DNA of 64,000 nt from contig JAVGVS010000833.1 in NCBI GenBank assembly GCA_032718565.1, positions 1 to 64,000 on the forward strand, given 5' to 3'. The notes under the pieces were generated by a model that saw nothing but the letters and a program-made list of their open reading frames with translations, made no database searches and was not told where the DNA came from. This document shows positions 1 to 11,045 of the stretch, piece by piece. Origin of the DNA: Distichodus sexfasciatus (taxonomy: Eukaryota > Chordata > Actinopteri > Characiformes > Distichodontidae). A program made the position numbers and the translations under genes. The first letter of the stretch is position 1. The number at the start of each line of letters is the position of its first letter.

Positions 1-410
1 ATATATATATATAGTAGCTTTACCAGTCCAGTAATAAATTACTGTACAAACTACCTCACTTTCCTAACAAAGTATGATGCAACACTTCAAAATGTTGAAG
101 AAGTAATAGCTTGCATATTATATAGCAATGTTTCATTTTATACTGTGTTTTATTAGTATGTCAAAACTGGCAAACACATTATAACGTGAAAAATACCAGT
201 AATTGTGCCACTTGGAAATTGCTAAGTTTTACGTTTGCACCGACGGCGTTCCATAGCTCCGCTCCACCTTAAGCGCACCATCGCAACTAACGCAGGCGTA
301 GAAGCGCGGCTTCCGCTTCACGCCCCAGCCGCGCAGCGGAACGGAGCCGGAGCGGAGAAAGAAGCGGTGAAAAGGCACAAAAAAACAAGACGAAACGAGA
401 CGGCGACAAC
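1..410 (+). promoter_or_regulatory. samd1 upstream region and 5' leader
   Basis: Bases 1-230 are AT-rich with no recognisable gene, and begin with a short (AT)n tract. From about 240 the composition changes abruptly to GC- and CpG-rich sequence that continues through samd1 exon 1, as expected of a CpG-island promoter. The transcription start cannot be placed. The ATG at 411 is preceded by GACAAC, an acceptable vertebrate initiation context. Confidence 0.5.
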
Positions 411-2409
411 ATGTCCGAGCCCCGATACCGAGAATGGATCCTGGAGACCATCGACTCCCTGCGCTCGCGGAAAGCCCGACCGGACTTGGAGCGGATCTGC
501 CGGATGGTGCGGCGGAGGCACGGCTCGGACCCGGACCGGACCCGCGCAGAACTGGACAAACTCATCCAGGAGCAGACCGTGCTCAAAGTTAGCTACAAGG
601 GGTCCATCTCGTACCGAAATGCCGCCAAAGTGCAAAGGAAATGCCGTAAGAAGGCAGCAGCAACGGAACACGCTAGTTTCGATAATAACCCCAACAACGA
701 CAATAATATTAACAGCGACGGTGCACCGGCGGACCTAGACTGCGTGGAGGGTGAGGCGAGCACCGAACCCGAGCCCGAACCTGAACCCGAACTCGAACCT
801 GAACCTGCCCTCGTATCCCTTCCAGTTTGCCTTCCCAACATCCCAAACCAGGAGAAAGAGGAAACGGTTTTGTCTTTACCGGCGAACGGAAACGGTATTG
901 CGAGTAGTTGCGGCGCAACGGGGAGTTGCACAAGCGCGACGACAGACGGAGGCACGAGCACCGTTTCACCCGGTCACGGGGCGGGTGTCGGTGTCAGTAC
1001 CGGTGAAGGTGTTACAAATAATAATGATGATAATGAAAAAGAGCGGAAAACTTGCTCGAGCGCTGGTTCCTCCGCAACAACATCCACCGTCTCCGCAGTT
1101 ACCGTTGTTACCGGCCCGGTTCCGCGGAACAAACCTCCACTGGCACCGTCCAAAACTAAACTCAAAACTAAAGCATTGGGGAGAAACGGCGGCTGTGTCA
1201 GTGGAGAAACAAGCCCGGATTTGGGAGACCGGCTGGTCGCGGCAGTCCGGAGTCTGTCTGAACGGAACCGGGGCTCGGCGGGAAGCCACTCGCAGCCGCC
1301 TGGTCTGAAGGAGATTCTGGGTTACCTCAGCACACAGGCCGGACTACCGGAGGAGAAACTGACCCGCAACCGGGTGAAAGTGGTGCTGGAGCGCGAAATC
1401 GAGCGCGGCCGCCTGCGCAGGAGCCGCCTCGGGCACATCACCGTCCCCAGCGCCGGGAGGGGGGCAATAACGGCGGCGGCGGGGGTCAAACCGTCCGCGC
1501 GTCTCTCCGCCGCCAAACGCGCGCCTGCACCGCCGCCGCCGCCGCCGCCGCAGCAGCAGCAGCAGCTGGACGGACACCTGGCGGAAAAGGTAACTTAATA
1601 TTTCCGACACGTCCCGAGCAGCGTTACAGCGCGTCGGGGTAATAAATAAATAATAACGGGGGTGTGAAGACGAACAAGAGAAAGAAAGCCGCGGGGTGCG
1701 GGGACGAGAGGTGGGGGAGCACCGGACATAGCGGCCGCCCGGTTTCCGCTTTTAAAATTGTTTTTTTCAATCAACATAGTACAAAGTGAGCAATCACATC
1801 GAAAAAAAAGTGATTTAGTAAAGTAGGTTTAGCTGTGTATTTGTATTTGCGTTTGCGAACGTGACGGACGACTGCATAATACGGTTCGCGAGCCGTGTGT
1901 GTGTTTCTGTATGTGTTTGAGTGTGTTTCTGTGTTGGGGCGCCTGTGCTGGGAGTGTGCACTGCATTCGGTTCTCGAGCCAATGTGTGTGTGTCGGGGTG
2001 CGTGTCTACGTGCGTGCGTGTGTGAACATGACGGACGGCTGCATTCGGTCCTCGAGCGATGTATGTGTGTGTTGGGGCTTGGTGTGTGTGTGTGTGTGCG
2101 TGTGTTTAAACAGCGACGTCTCTACCCTCTGTTCCGTTCGACACGCAACTGCGCCGCTTTTACTTTGGCACACGAAAGAATCACAAAACGTGCGGGATTT
2201 CGAGCTCGTCTGTTCGTGCGTGCGGTCGTCTCGCGCGCCGTGTGTCGTTCGCTCAATGCACGCACACACGCGCCCCGGGACTAGAGCGGACCGATGTTGA
2301 AGGCCTGTTCGGTTGCCGTGATTTTTTTGGAGGATCTTTTATTGTTTCGACCGTGTTGAAAGTTGTACTGGATATTTTTCGCTAGGCGGTGCCGGTGAAG
2401 TTAGACGCG

Positions 2410-2446
<37 letters not shown>

Positions 2447-3650
2447 GGAAGAGGAAGGAGGGAGCGAGCTCGAGACATGCGCCTGTTTTCGGTGTGGGAG
2501 GAGGAGCGGAGAGACAGAGAGCAGTTTACCGGACCATACTTCGGTCGTGCGAGGCGAGGAGGAAAAGAAAAAAAAGGAGGGGGGAGAGAAAGAGAAAAAA
2601 AAAAAATCAGTTGCGATGGGAGAAATTCAGTGTGGCTGGGACAGAGAGAGAGAGAATGAGGGGGAGGAGAAAATGAGAGGGGGGTGAGAAACAGAGAGAC
2701 AGACGGGGAAGACAGAGAGAAACTGAGAGTAAGAGAGAAAGGGAGACAAGTTGAAAGCGAAAAAAGGGGGCTGAGAGAAAGAAATAGGGGAACAGAGAAA
2801 GGGAAAGACAGAGAGAGAAAGAGGTGAGGACGACAGAGAGAGAGGAGGTGGACTGAGAGTGACAAAGACAGACTGGAGAGGAGAAAGAGAGGGAGACAAG
2901 ACGTAGAGAGCAAGAAAATGGAAGAGGGTCAGGGAGACTGAGGGAGAAGATGACTGGGAAAAAGAGAGACAAACAGACAAACCAGTGGTAGGGATAGAGA
3001 AAGGGAGAGACAGAAAGAGAGATAGAATGAGGAGAGAGAGAGAGAGAATGAGACAGGAGAGGAGAGAGAGAGCTCTGTGCGGTTCGTGCTCCGTCCGTGA
3101 GACGCGCCTAAAAGTCCCCTTTAGTGAGAGATTTTCTCACCATTTTTGCGCGGGAATCCGTTTTTTGGAGAAACGTTTTCGGAACCCGTTAAGTCGCATC
3201 ATCGAGGAAAGTGTCAGTTCTGCGTTTCTTCCGTTTTTATTTCTCTATTCTTAGGAACGCGACAGCTCGCGAGACCACGCACGTTTTGTCGTCGCTCGCG
3301 CATGAACGGCGAACTCGCGCCTAAACACCGGAGAGGAGCTCGAGGAGAACCGATCACATCTGATTTATTACGTCTTTTAATTTCGTGCAGCGTCACTCAC
3401 GTTCAGCATCCAGCGCGCGCGCACACACGCACACACACACACACGCACTCACACACGCACACACACACACGCACACACACACACACTCACGCACACACAC
3501 ACTCACGCACACACACACGCACACACACACACTCACACACACGCACACACACACACACTCACGCACACGCACACACACACTCACGCACACACACACACAC
3601 GCACTCACACACACACACGCACACACACACACGCACACACACACTCACAC

Positions 3651-3682
<32 letters not shown>

Positions 3683-6600
3683 GTGTTACAGTTTATAAAT
3701 AAACAATATAATAAAAATTACATTTCGCAATGAACTATACATTCCAAACTATCACAAATATGAGAAAATATGTATTCATATACAGTACATAAAATATATA
3801 TCAAAACTATAAAATAATAAATACCTACAAAACTATTTACAAAACTACAAAATGTCTCACCATGATAAGAGAATCACTAACATCCAACAAACACGCAATA
3901 TATTACAGTATGTAAATATACAAAATGAAAATATAGACTTCACTAATTCTGTATGAAAAAATATGATACAATACAAAAGACCACAATATAAAAACATTAA
4001 AACACAAGCATTTACAAGACTTAAATAATTCTTCATCAGTCATTATCAATATTAATTAGAGGTCATGTTGTCCAGCTGTAGGTTGATGTCAGCTTGAAGA
4101 CATTTGGTTCAGTTTACAAGCACTTCATTTAAATCAGGACAATTTAATTCTGCTAAATATGTTTAAATGATGTAAAAATAGGTTAATGAGCTTCAGAAGT
4201 CAGGACTGCAAAACACTTTCCTTAAATGAGCTTAATATACATTAAATAGGCTTTGCCTGTGACTGAAAACAGTATTAGTTGGCGTAACTTTATTCATTTT
4301 TTAAATGAACGTGATTCATACTTTGCAGAATTCAGCAAGCTGTTCAGTGTTAATGGACCATCACCAGTGTAAGGCTGGTTTGGGATTCCTGGTTGATTAT
4401 GTAACTGCAGTGCTGTATGATGAATAGATTTTCTTTTTTACACTGAGAATTTGGTAGTCCACTTATAAAACATGATTCTCAATCTAGAGGCAGTTGAGTA
4501 ACGGTTAGGTACCACCACCACCACCCCAAATACAACTAAGTTGATCAGAACCTTAATATATTTTGTTTTTCCTTATGAGTTTGCTTGAAGTACTAGTTAT
4601 GAAACTATATTAATGAATTCCTTTAGAGCAGCCTGGTGTGTGAGTTTATGAACATTGAAGACTTGACGCAAAATCAGTACGTGCATAACGTTCCAATAGA
4701 ATCCTGCACTGTTACCAACTGCTAAATTAACATTTATTTACCTAGTGTTTTACTGAATTTTCTATATTCAAGTGTACAAAAAATTGAAGTATTGAGATAT
4801 TGTAGAAAGACATTTGCATTAAACAAAACAACAAAAATATACTGTAGGTAAAACATACTGTATTATGTAATTACAATATTGTACCGTAAGTTTGCTGTAA
4901 AAATATGGGAAATAAAAGGTAAATTTTCAGTATTTCTGTAAATGTCAAATACATCTACAGTGACATGTTGTATTTTGTCACTATGGTACTATGTTGTAAA
5001 AATTAAATACTGTAAACTTGCTGTAAATTTACAACTAATATTTTTACAGTGTGTGAGAATTCTTTTAAAAAAGTTTTGAAAGCAAATACTCTGCCCGTTA
5101 ACACAGAAAGAAGCAAAAGAGGAAGAAGCGATGGAGACAGTGATCAAGGAGGAGGAGAAGATGCAGGAAGAGCCTCAACCTTCCACCCAAAGTGAACCAC
5201 ATGCACCACAAACAGGAGATCAGCTCGAGACAGGTGTCAAAGGTCAAGCACCAAGTCTAAGTTGCCAGGGTGGTGAGATGAAGCCAGACAGCGTCTCACA
5301 ACGACTGCAGACGGCAGACGAGCAACTCCAGTCTTCATCAGTGTCTTCGTCATCCTCGTCCTCATCGTCATCACCATCTAAACAGAGTTCCAATCATCAG
5401 GAAGCAGAGCCCTGTAGCAGTGAAGGTATGTGAGATTTTCATACGTCACTCAAACACTAGGGATGTAAATCAAGTTTTGTCACGATATGACTGTTCCCTT
5501 GAGTGGCCACCGGGTGCTGCTAATGTTCGGTTTGTGTCTTTTCTGTTTAATCTAGCCCCATTATCTGTAGCATGTGTCAGTTCAGTTCCTTATTGATTTC
5601 AATTTGCCAATTAGTTCAACCAGTTTAGTTATTCATTCGCTGTTTTGGTTATCTAGTTAGTGTTTACTTTTAGTTTTGCCCTCTCGTTTGTTTTAGTGTA
5701 TATTAGATTGCCTTTTCCCCCTGCATTCCTTCTTAGCTGTCGGCCCACCATTATGTCTACCCCACATTGGTGTGCTGCCTGTCTGCCCATTCAAGGACAA
5801 GAGTTTTCAGTCTTTTTCTATTTATTTTGATGTTCAATAAATGGATGCTTTGCGCTGGTGCCTCTGTTTCCTCTTTGCTGCAAATGAACAAAGTTACAGT
5901 GTTTAAACGTCTTAACTTTTTATATAACAAAGAAAATATTGGCAAATTTGGCCCAATCTTCTCTTTTAATAAAAATACACCTCCTGTTCAATATAAAGTG
6001 ATGTTTTAATATTTATGACTTTTCATTTTGGATTGATACTATAGGCTTGTTGATCATTGAGTTGATGTAGACTGATGTATCGATACAACCCTATTGAACA
6101 CTTCAGAATACTTGTGAGGAACAGTAAAGTATTGGTTAATTAGTGTCAATTCATACATTTGTTCACTCTGCATGCAGGATTTTTTTGAGTTTGTACTGCA
6201 TTTATGTGTGTGCGTCTAGTGTAGCTAATTCATATATTTATTTTCTAGATGGAGTAACAGCACAGGTGACATCTGCTAACACTAGCAGTATAGAAGAGGA
6301 GAAGAATGCAAGCACACCTGACCAGATACACACACAGGTAACACTGGCATATTGTTTGATCTTATTTTAATAAATGAAGGCCTGATTACATTGATTACAG
6401 GTTCTGAATGTCCCAACTTGTAATTCTACTCCATAGCCGCATGTTGAACTGTAGTGTACACATCTCTGACTCTCTGTAGGATCCAGTGCTTGTGTCAGAA
6501 AGTCTGAAGCTCCCGTCATCCATTCCTCTGAAGAGTTGTAAGTGCAAATTCACAACTCTGCTTACAAATTTAAACCTTGGCAGGGATAGAGTCTCTGTCC

Positions 6601-7640
6601 AAAGCTTGTTTATAATACTTGTGTGTGTGTGTATGTGTGTGTGTGTCAGATTCAGTCTGTAAGACCGAGGTGGGCGTGTCCTCGTGTCTTCTGACTCCTT
6701 CTGCCTCTCCAGGAGCAGCTGAGGAACGAGTAATGAATGGAGGAATGTAAGTGTAATGATCAACACAATACAGAGAGAGAGAGAGCTTTTGTGAAACTGA
6801 AGAATTTTCAAATGAAAATCAAGTATGAACAAATATCAGTTTCACATGAACATACGAGTGAGGAACTGTAGTGAATGTCCTCACCTGTAGCTGTCCGACC
6901 GCATTGGAGTGGTATCTGAACCTGAACAAGCTTTTTGGCATACCACAATAGACCCAATGATGTAAACCACATGCTCATGTAATTAAATGCATCATTATAT
7001 TAAATAGTTGGTAACCCGTTATTATGTTATTATTAATTTCAAGAAATGAAATTTTGCTGAACTGAGCCTTGTTGTTGAGATGTTCAGTACTACACATGAA
7101 CACAGTAATAGTTTGTGTTATTTACACATTCAAGACAGAATTGATGCTTTTTTAGTTATTTTCTCCTTCAGGTGTTGAAAACAAACATTAGCCAAATGTC
7201 ACAGTATATAAGAAAGACGAGTGTCAAATAATTCAGTCATTTATTCTGATGGGTGTGTGTGTGTGTGTGTGTAGCTTTGTGAAGTCGGAGTCCAGCATGA
7301 TAAACCCCATGGACTGGACGGTAGCAGATGTAGCCAGTTATTTTACAGCAGCAGGCTTTCCAGAGCAGGCCCTGGCCTTCAGGACACAGGTACATAATTA
7401 CAACTACACTACCCATAACTACAGCTACACTTGTTTATATATTTATTGAAGTACTACATAACTTTTACTGTAACTTGTGTTGTGTAACAGGAAATAGACG
7501 GGAAGTCGCTCCTCCTCATGCAGCGTAATGATGTGCTGACAGGTCTGTCAATCAGACTCGGCCCCGCCCTCAAGATTTACGAACGACATGTCAAGGTTCT
7601 GCAGAGGACACACTTCCAGGATGATGAAGCTTTCTGCTGA
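411..7640 (+). CDS. samd1: SAM domain-containing protein 1 (atherin), 7 exons, about 668 aa
   Basis: Exons: 411-1589, 5107-5425, 6249-6337, 6480-6537, 6650-6746, 7275-7389, 7491-7640 (stop TGA). All have GT-AG introns and the phases join without a stop. Residues 1-75 form the winged-helix domain that in mammals binds unmethylated CpG DNA, with the family stretch REWI..TIDSLRSRKARPDLERI..MVRRRHG. A second winged-helix-like segment lies near residues 271-345 (LKEILGYL...KVVLEREIERGRLRRSRLG). Between them is a low-complexity Ser/Thr/Glu-Pro linker with an EPEP repeat, and a polyPro-polyGln run closes exon 1. The C-terminal exons encode the SAM domain (MDWTVADVASYF...EIDGKSLLLMQR..VLTGLSIRLGPALKIYE), which mediates oligomerisation. 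Family knowledge: a nuclear CpG-island repressor working with the KDM1A complex. The length is larger than the human protein because of the linker. Identification is secure; the exact boundaries of exons 3-5 rest on splice consensus and phase only. Confidence 0.93.
2411..3078 (+). repeat. Polypurine (GA-rich) tract in samd1 intron 1
   Basis: About 670 bp of almost uninterrupted purines on the + strand. It opens with a pure (GA)n run at 2413-2443 and continues as GAGAGA/GGAGA/GAAA variants. The open reading frames on either strand here (Ser/Leu/Phe-rich on -, Arg/Glu-rich on +) are artefacts of composition. Long mirror-like purine tracts can adopt triplex DNA. Confidence 0.9.
3418..3682 (+). 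repeat. (CA)n microsatellite with interspersed GC/TC units, samd1 intron 1
   Basis: About 265 bp of ACACAC broken by regularly placed ACGC and ACTC units. The apparent Thr-His and Cys-Val proteins are translations of this repeat and are not genes. Confidence 0.97.
4855..5055. repeat. MITE-like interspersed repeat ending in TTTTTACAGTGT
   Basis: AT-rich sequence with repeated ACTGTAAA / TTTACAG motifs, including CTGTAAATTTACA and a terminal TTTTTACAGTGT. The same motifs recur in vcp intron 18 (24536-25185), which suggests two copies of one mobile family. The boundaries are approximate. Confidence 0.45.
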
Positions 7641-8694
7641 GACACACACACACACATACGGACACATACACATCTTCCCCAGCTCGATATTGTACCCATT
7701 TCAGACCTTTAGAACATTCCATGAAATTCTCTCCCAAAGCCACCCTCATCGCTCACACACACAATTTCCCTCGCAACTATGAGGATTAAGAAAGCCATAT
7801 TGCACAAGAGAGAGAAAAGAATTCCGGAAAGAGACTGAAACTGATCATATCTTTCTCTCCTTTCATCTGGAGCACAAATATATGTCTAGTTTATTCCAAT
7901 TTTTAAGTGAACCTCCCACTTTTCACTTTTTTGGGATTTGCTAAATCAGCTGACCATGTAGATGTGAGTCAGCCAGCAGAGGGCAATACAGCAATTGGAT
8001 GAACATATTTCTCTTCTTCTCCATGACTGGATAGATAAGTGTGGAGTATCCTGAAAATTAACTTAGTGCCAGTTTCTCCTCGTACTTCCTGGCAACTTTC
8101 GGATTCGCTGTGCAGAAATCAAAAGTTGGATCTAAACTTTAGCACAATCTATCTGCAGCTAACACTGAATGAGAGGAGACAGGAACTTCTAGCATGTCGT
8201 ACTCTTGACTTTTGCCTTCATCATTTCTAGCCACATTGACATATCTGGCTGGTCTGCCTCTTTAACACACTCATGCTGTTGGAAAAATTCAAATGCTCGT
8301 ATCGAATTTTCTGGCCAGGATTTTTACTTCCCGAGTATGGATTTTATTCCATTTGTGCCAGACTGCAATCTCTCTGGTTCTTTCTCCAGATTGACTCAAA
8401 CTGCATTAAAGTGGTAAAAAAGGAACCTTCTGTCTTTTTCTTAGACTTTTCTTAATCCACTTTAATGATGGCTGACTGTGCCACGTTTTGGGAGCGTCGC
8501 TAACGCACAAGAAATGAAAATTGGAATGCTCTTGTTTATTGCACAGAATTCTAGAACGATTTTTCCCATGCGAGGAGCGAGCAAGAAGTTGTTGGAGGAT
8601 TTTAACGGCTGCCACTTCAATCCTGACGGGCAGTTGTGTCTTCCCTTGGACATGCAGAGCCTTAAAATACGCAGCAAAAATTTAAGAAAAGAAC

Positions 8695-8935
8695 ATCAAT
8701 CCTAGGACTTTTCAGAGCTCTACAAAAAGTTCTAGACACTGGTTGCTGTGAACTTTAGACATCAACGTAACACCAAGAACCTTTCAGAACTTTGTAGAAG
8801 GATCTAAACATTGGTTGCCATGTCTAAAGCATGGGGTGGTTGATGGAAAAGCAATCCTAGAACCTTTCAGGACTCTATAGAAGGTTCTTGAAGTTGGTTG
8901 CCATGTCTGAAGCATGTGATGAACGGAACATTGAT
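8695..8935 (+). repeat. Degenerate tandem repeat, about three copies
   Basis: The phrase AACCTTTCAG(A/G)ACT.TgTAGAAGG.TCT followed by TTGGTTGCCATGTCTGAAGCATG recurs about three times with divergence, giving a unit of roughly 75-90 bp. Confidence 0.6.
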
Positions 8936-9305
8936 TTTAGAACAATCAGAGAACTGACTCTCCAGTTCACAGACTTCTGTTTCAAACGCTTAAGCATGAG
9001 TTCCACCGCGTTCATACGATCCAACCTCGAAAACTCACCAGCTAAAACCGCACATGAGATGTTACTGTGGATTATTGTGCGACATCTGTAAATATGTAAA
9101 TATTTAACCTGAATTCCACACGGCTAAATTATATACTCCAGCTCCTCACCAGCAGCAATTGCATCCCAGCAAAATTCCACAGTTCCATTTTGAGAAGCGT
9201 CTTGTAGCAGAAGGAACTTTTCATGGATCTTTTTATTTATGCGACTAAAGCCATGATGAACCCAAGAACCTGATGCAGAATTTGGGGGTTTTTGATGATA
9301 AGGCG

Positions 9306-9493
9306 AGGCTGCACAATGTGGACAAAGTGCCATATTGCAATTTCATTGTTATCAATCTAAAAATATATTTCAAACTATTTGGTGAAAACAGCAAACGGCA
9401 CACAAATATGATGCAATACACCTGTGATATCACTATCAAAGCAAAGCAATACTGCAATGATGATGATTAACAGGAAATACATTGTGCAGCCCT
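9306..9493. mobile_element. Short non-autonomous inverted-repeat element (hAT-MITE-like)
   Basis: The terminal repeats GGCTGCACAATG (9307-9318) and CATTGTGCAGCC (9480-9491) are perfect inverted copies. The GGGCTGCACRAT end is a common terminus of hAT-derived MITEs in fish. No coding capacity. Confidence 0.6.
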
Positions 9494-11045
9494 GCTATGA
9501 AGGGGATTCATGAGTTTAACAAGCTAAATTTGAATTTGTAAGTTGTTTGTTTAATGAGATGGGAAAGATTTTGTTAAATCAAAGTGCAGAAGAACTGAAG
9601 CTGAAAAAACAGCATTTTGCCCATATCAGAGCTTATTGGTTTCCAGTGCTGCAATGTGAAAGTATATAAAAGTTATTACAATGCAAAACACATTTTAAAA
9701 CATAACTATTTGACGGATCAAGGCATGTTGGTGGCGCTCACTTGCACTAAATAAAGTTTGGTTAGTCTCAAACCTCCTTCAGTTGCAAACTTTAGCTTGC
9801 TAACAAAGAGACTCCAGCATTTGACAACATAATAAATCTATGGGGAAGAGATTTGGGACAAGTTTGAAGATCAGCTTTTTTATTAAGATCACTCATGGTG
9901 AGTAAAAACTTACCTCAACACTTACCAAAATGTTCTGGGAACACTGCAAAAGTTTCTGTGATTGTGTTTGTTGTTTTTTTGTGTCTGTCACAACCTGCAT
10001 ATGTTACTGTATAAGTGGAAAGAAATTCTGTCTTTGTATTATGTCCCAAACTGTGATGCACATTCCATTTGGTGTGGGCGACAATGGATTTCATGCATTT
10101 AATGACTGTGGTAATGTTGCATTTTCATAAACATCTTATATGTACTGTCTGTTCACATCAAAATCTGAGTTGTTTATAAAGTGCACTGTAAATAACATTG
10201 ATTAAAAAGTGGAATTTATTCCCAATTGCAGTGCTCAGATTTAAAAATGTAGCAGAGTTTAAAGGCATAAGGTCTCAGCCATCATGTGATCAGAGCTTTT
10301 AAATTATGGGTTGGACCATGACTCAACCATGCCTAGTTATTTATTCTTTTGTGAAATGTGTTTTCCATAAAACAACAGAGACTTTTAATCATCAAACCCT
10401 TTATCAATGCACACGTCCCAAAAGCACAAATCCAACCAGAACAAATGGACGTTTAATCTGATAATCAGAGATTATTTTATTGGCAAATATTGATGCTTTT
10501 TGACGAGCGTCTTAAGCAAAGGTATCAAAAGTGATGATCATAAGATGGGTTAAGAGCAGAAACAGATGTGTTCCTAATGCAATGACTGTAATTTCTGTCA
10601 GAATGTTTCCAGAACATAAACATTGCTTTAGGAAACATTGCATGTTCTGAATTCCAAATTTTAACATATGACTTGAATTTTTCAGTGGTAAAATTGAGCC
10701 CAGAACTGTTTTTACGTTCACTCAGTAAGCTCAAGCCCTGTCTACGTAGGTCACGTTATCATTTCCACTGCACATCCTGCTTCACTTTTTCGTTTGGTCA
10801 TTGGACCTAAACCCCTTGAAAGGACAAATGAAGACTGATGAATGTACAGATCTATCGCTCACGTGTTTTCCATATTTCTATGCATTGAGTGTTACTGAGA
10901 GAAGGTGAATTCCTCTTATGACGCCCAGAGTTGGACTTTATTGTGTCTCTGAAGTGAATTCCTTGTCTCTGTGATGTTTCATTGTGTAATGAATCTGTCA
11001 TAATGTTTGTTAAGAACAAAATAAAGTTTCTGATTAAAATGGGAC

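Larger units (their letters stand above)
7641..11045 (+). other. Putative long samd1 3' UTR and downstream sequence
   Basis: There is no coding exon here that I can support. AATAAA signals in the + sense occur at 9750-9755 and 11020-11025. The second would imply a 3' UTR of about 3.4 kb. It holds a degenerate tandem repeat (about 8695-8935) and one small inverted-repeat element (9306-9493). Which signal is used cannot be decided from sequence. Confidence 0.4.

Noticed and set aside
2401..2980. Ser/Leu-rich and Arg/Glu-rich frames in samd1 intron 1
   Set aside because: Pure consequence of the polypurine tract.
5767..6009. Open frame of 80 codons in samd1 intron 2
   Set aside because: AT-rich, no similarity recognised, and lies between two well-supported samd1 exons with good splice sites.
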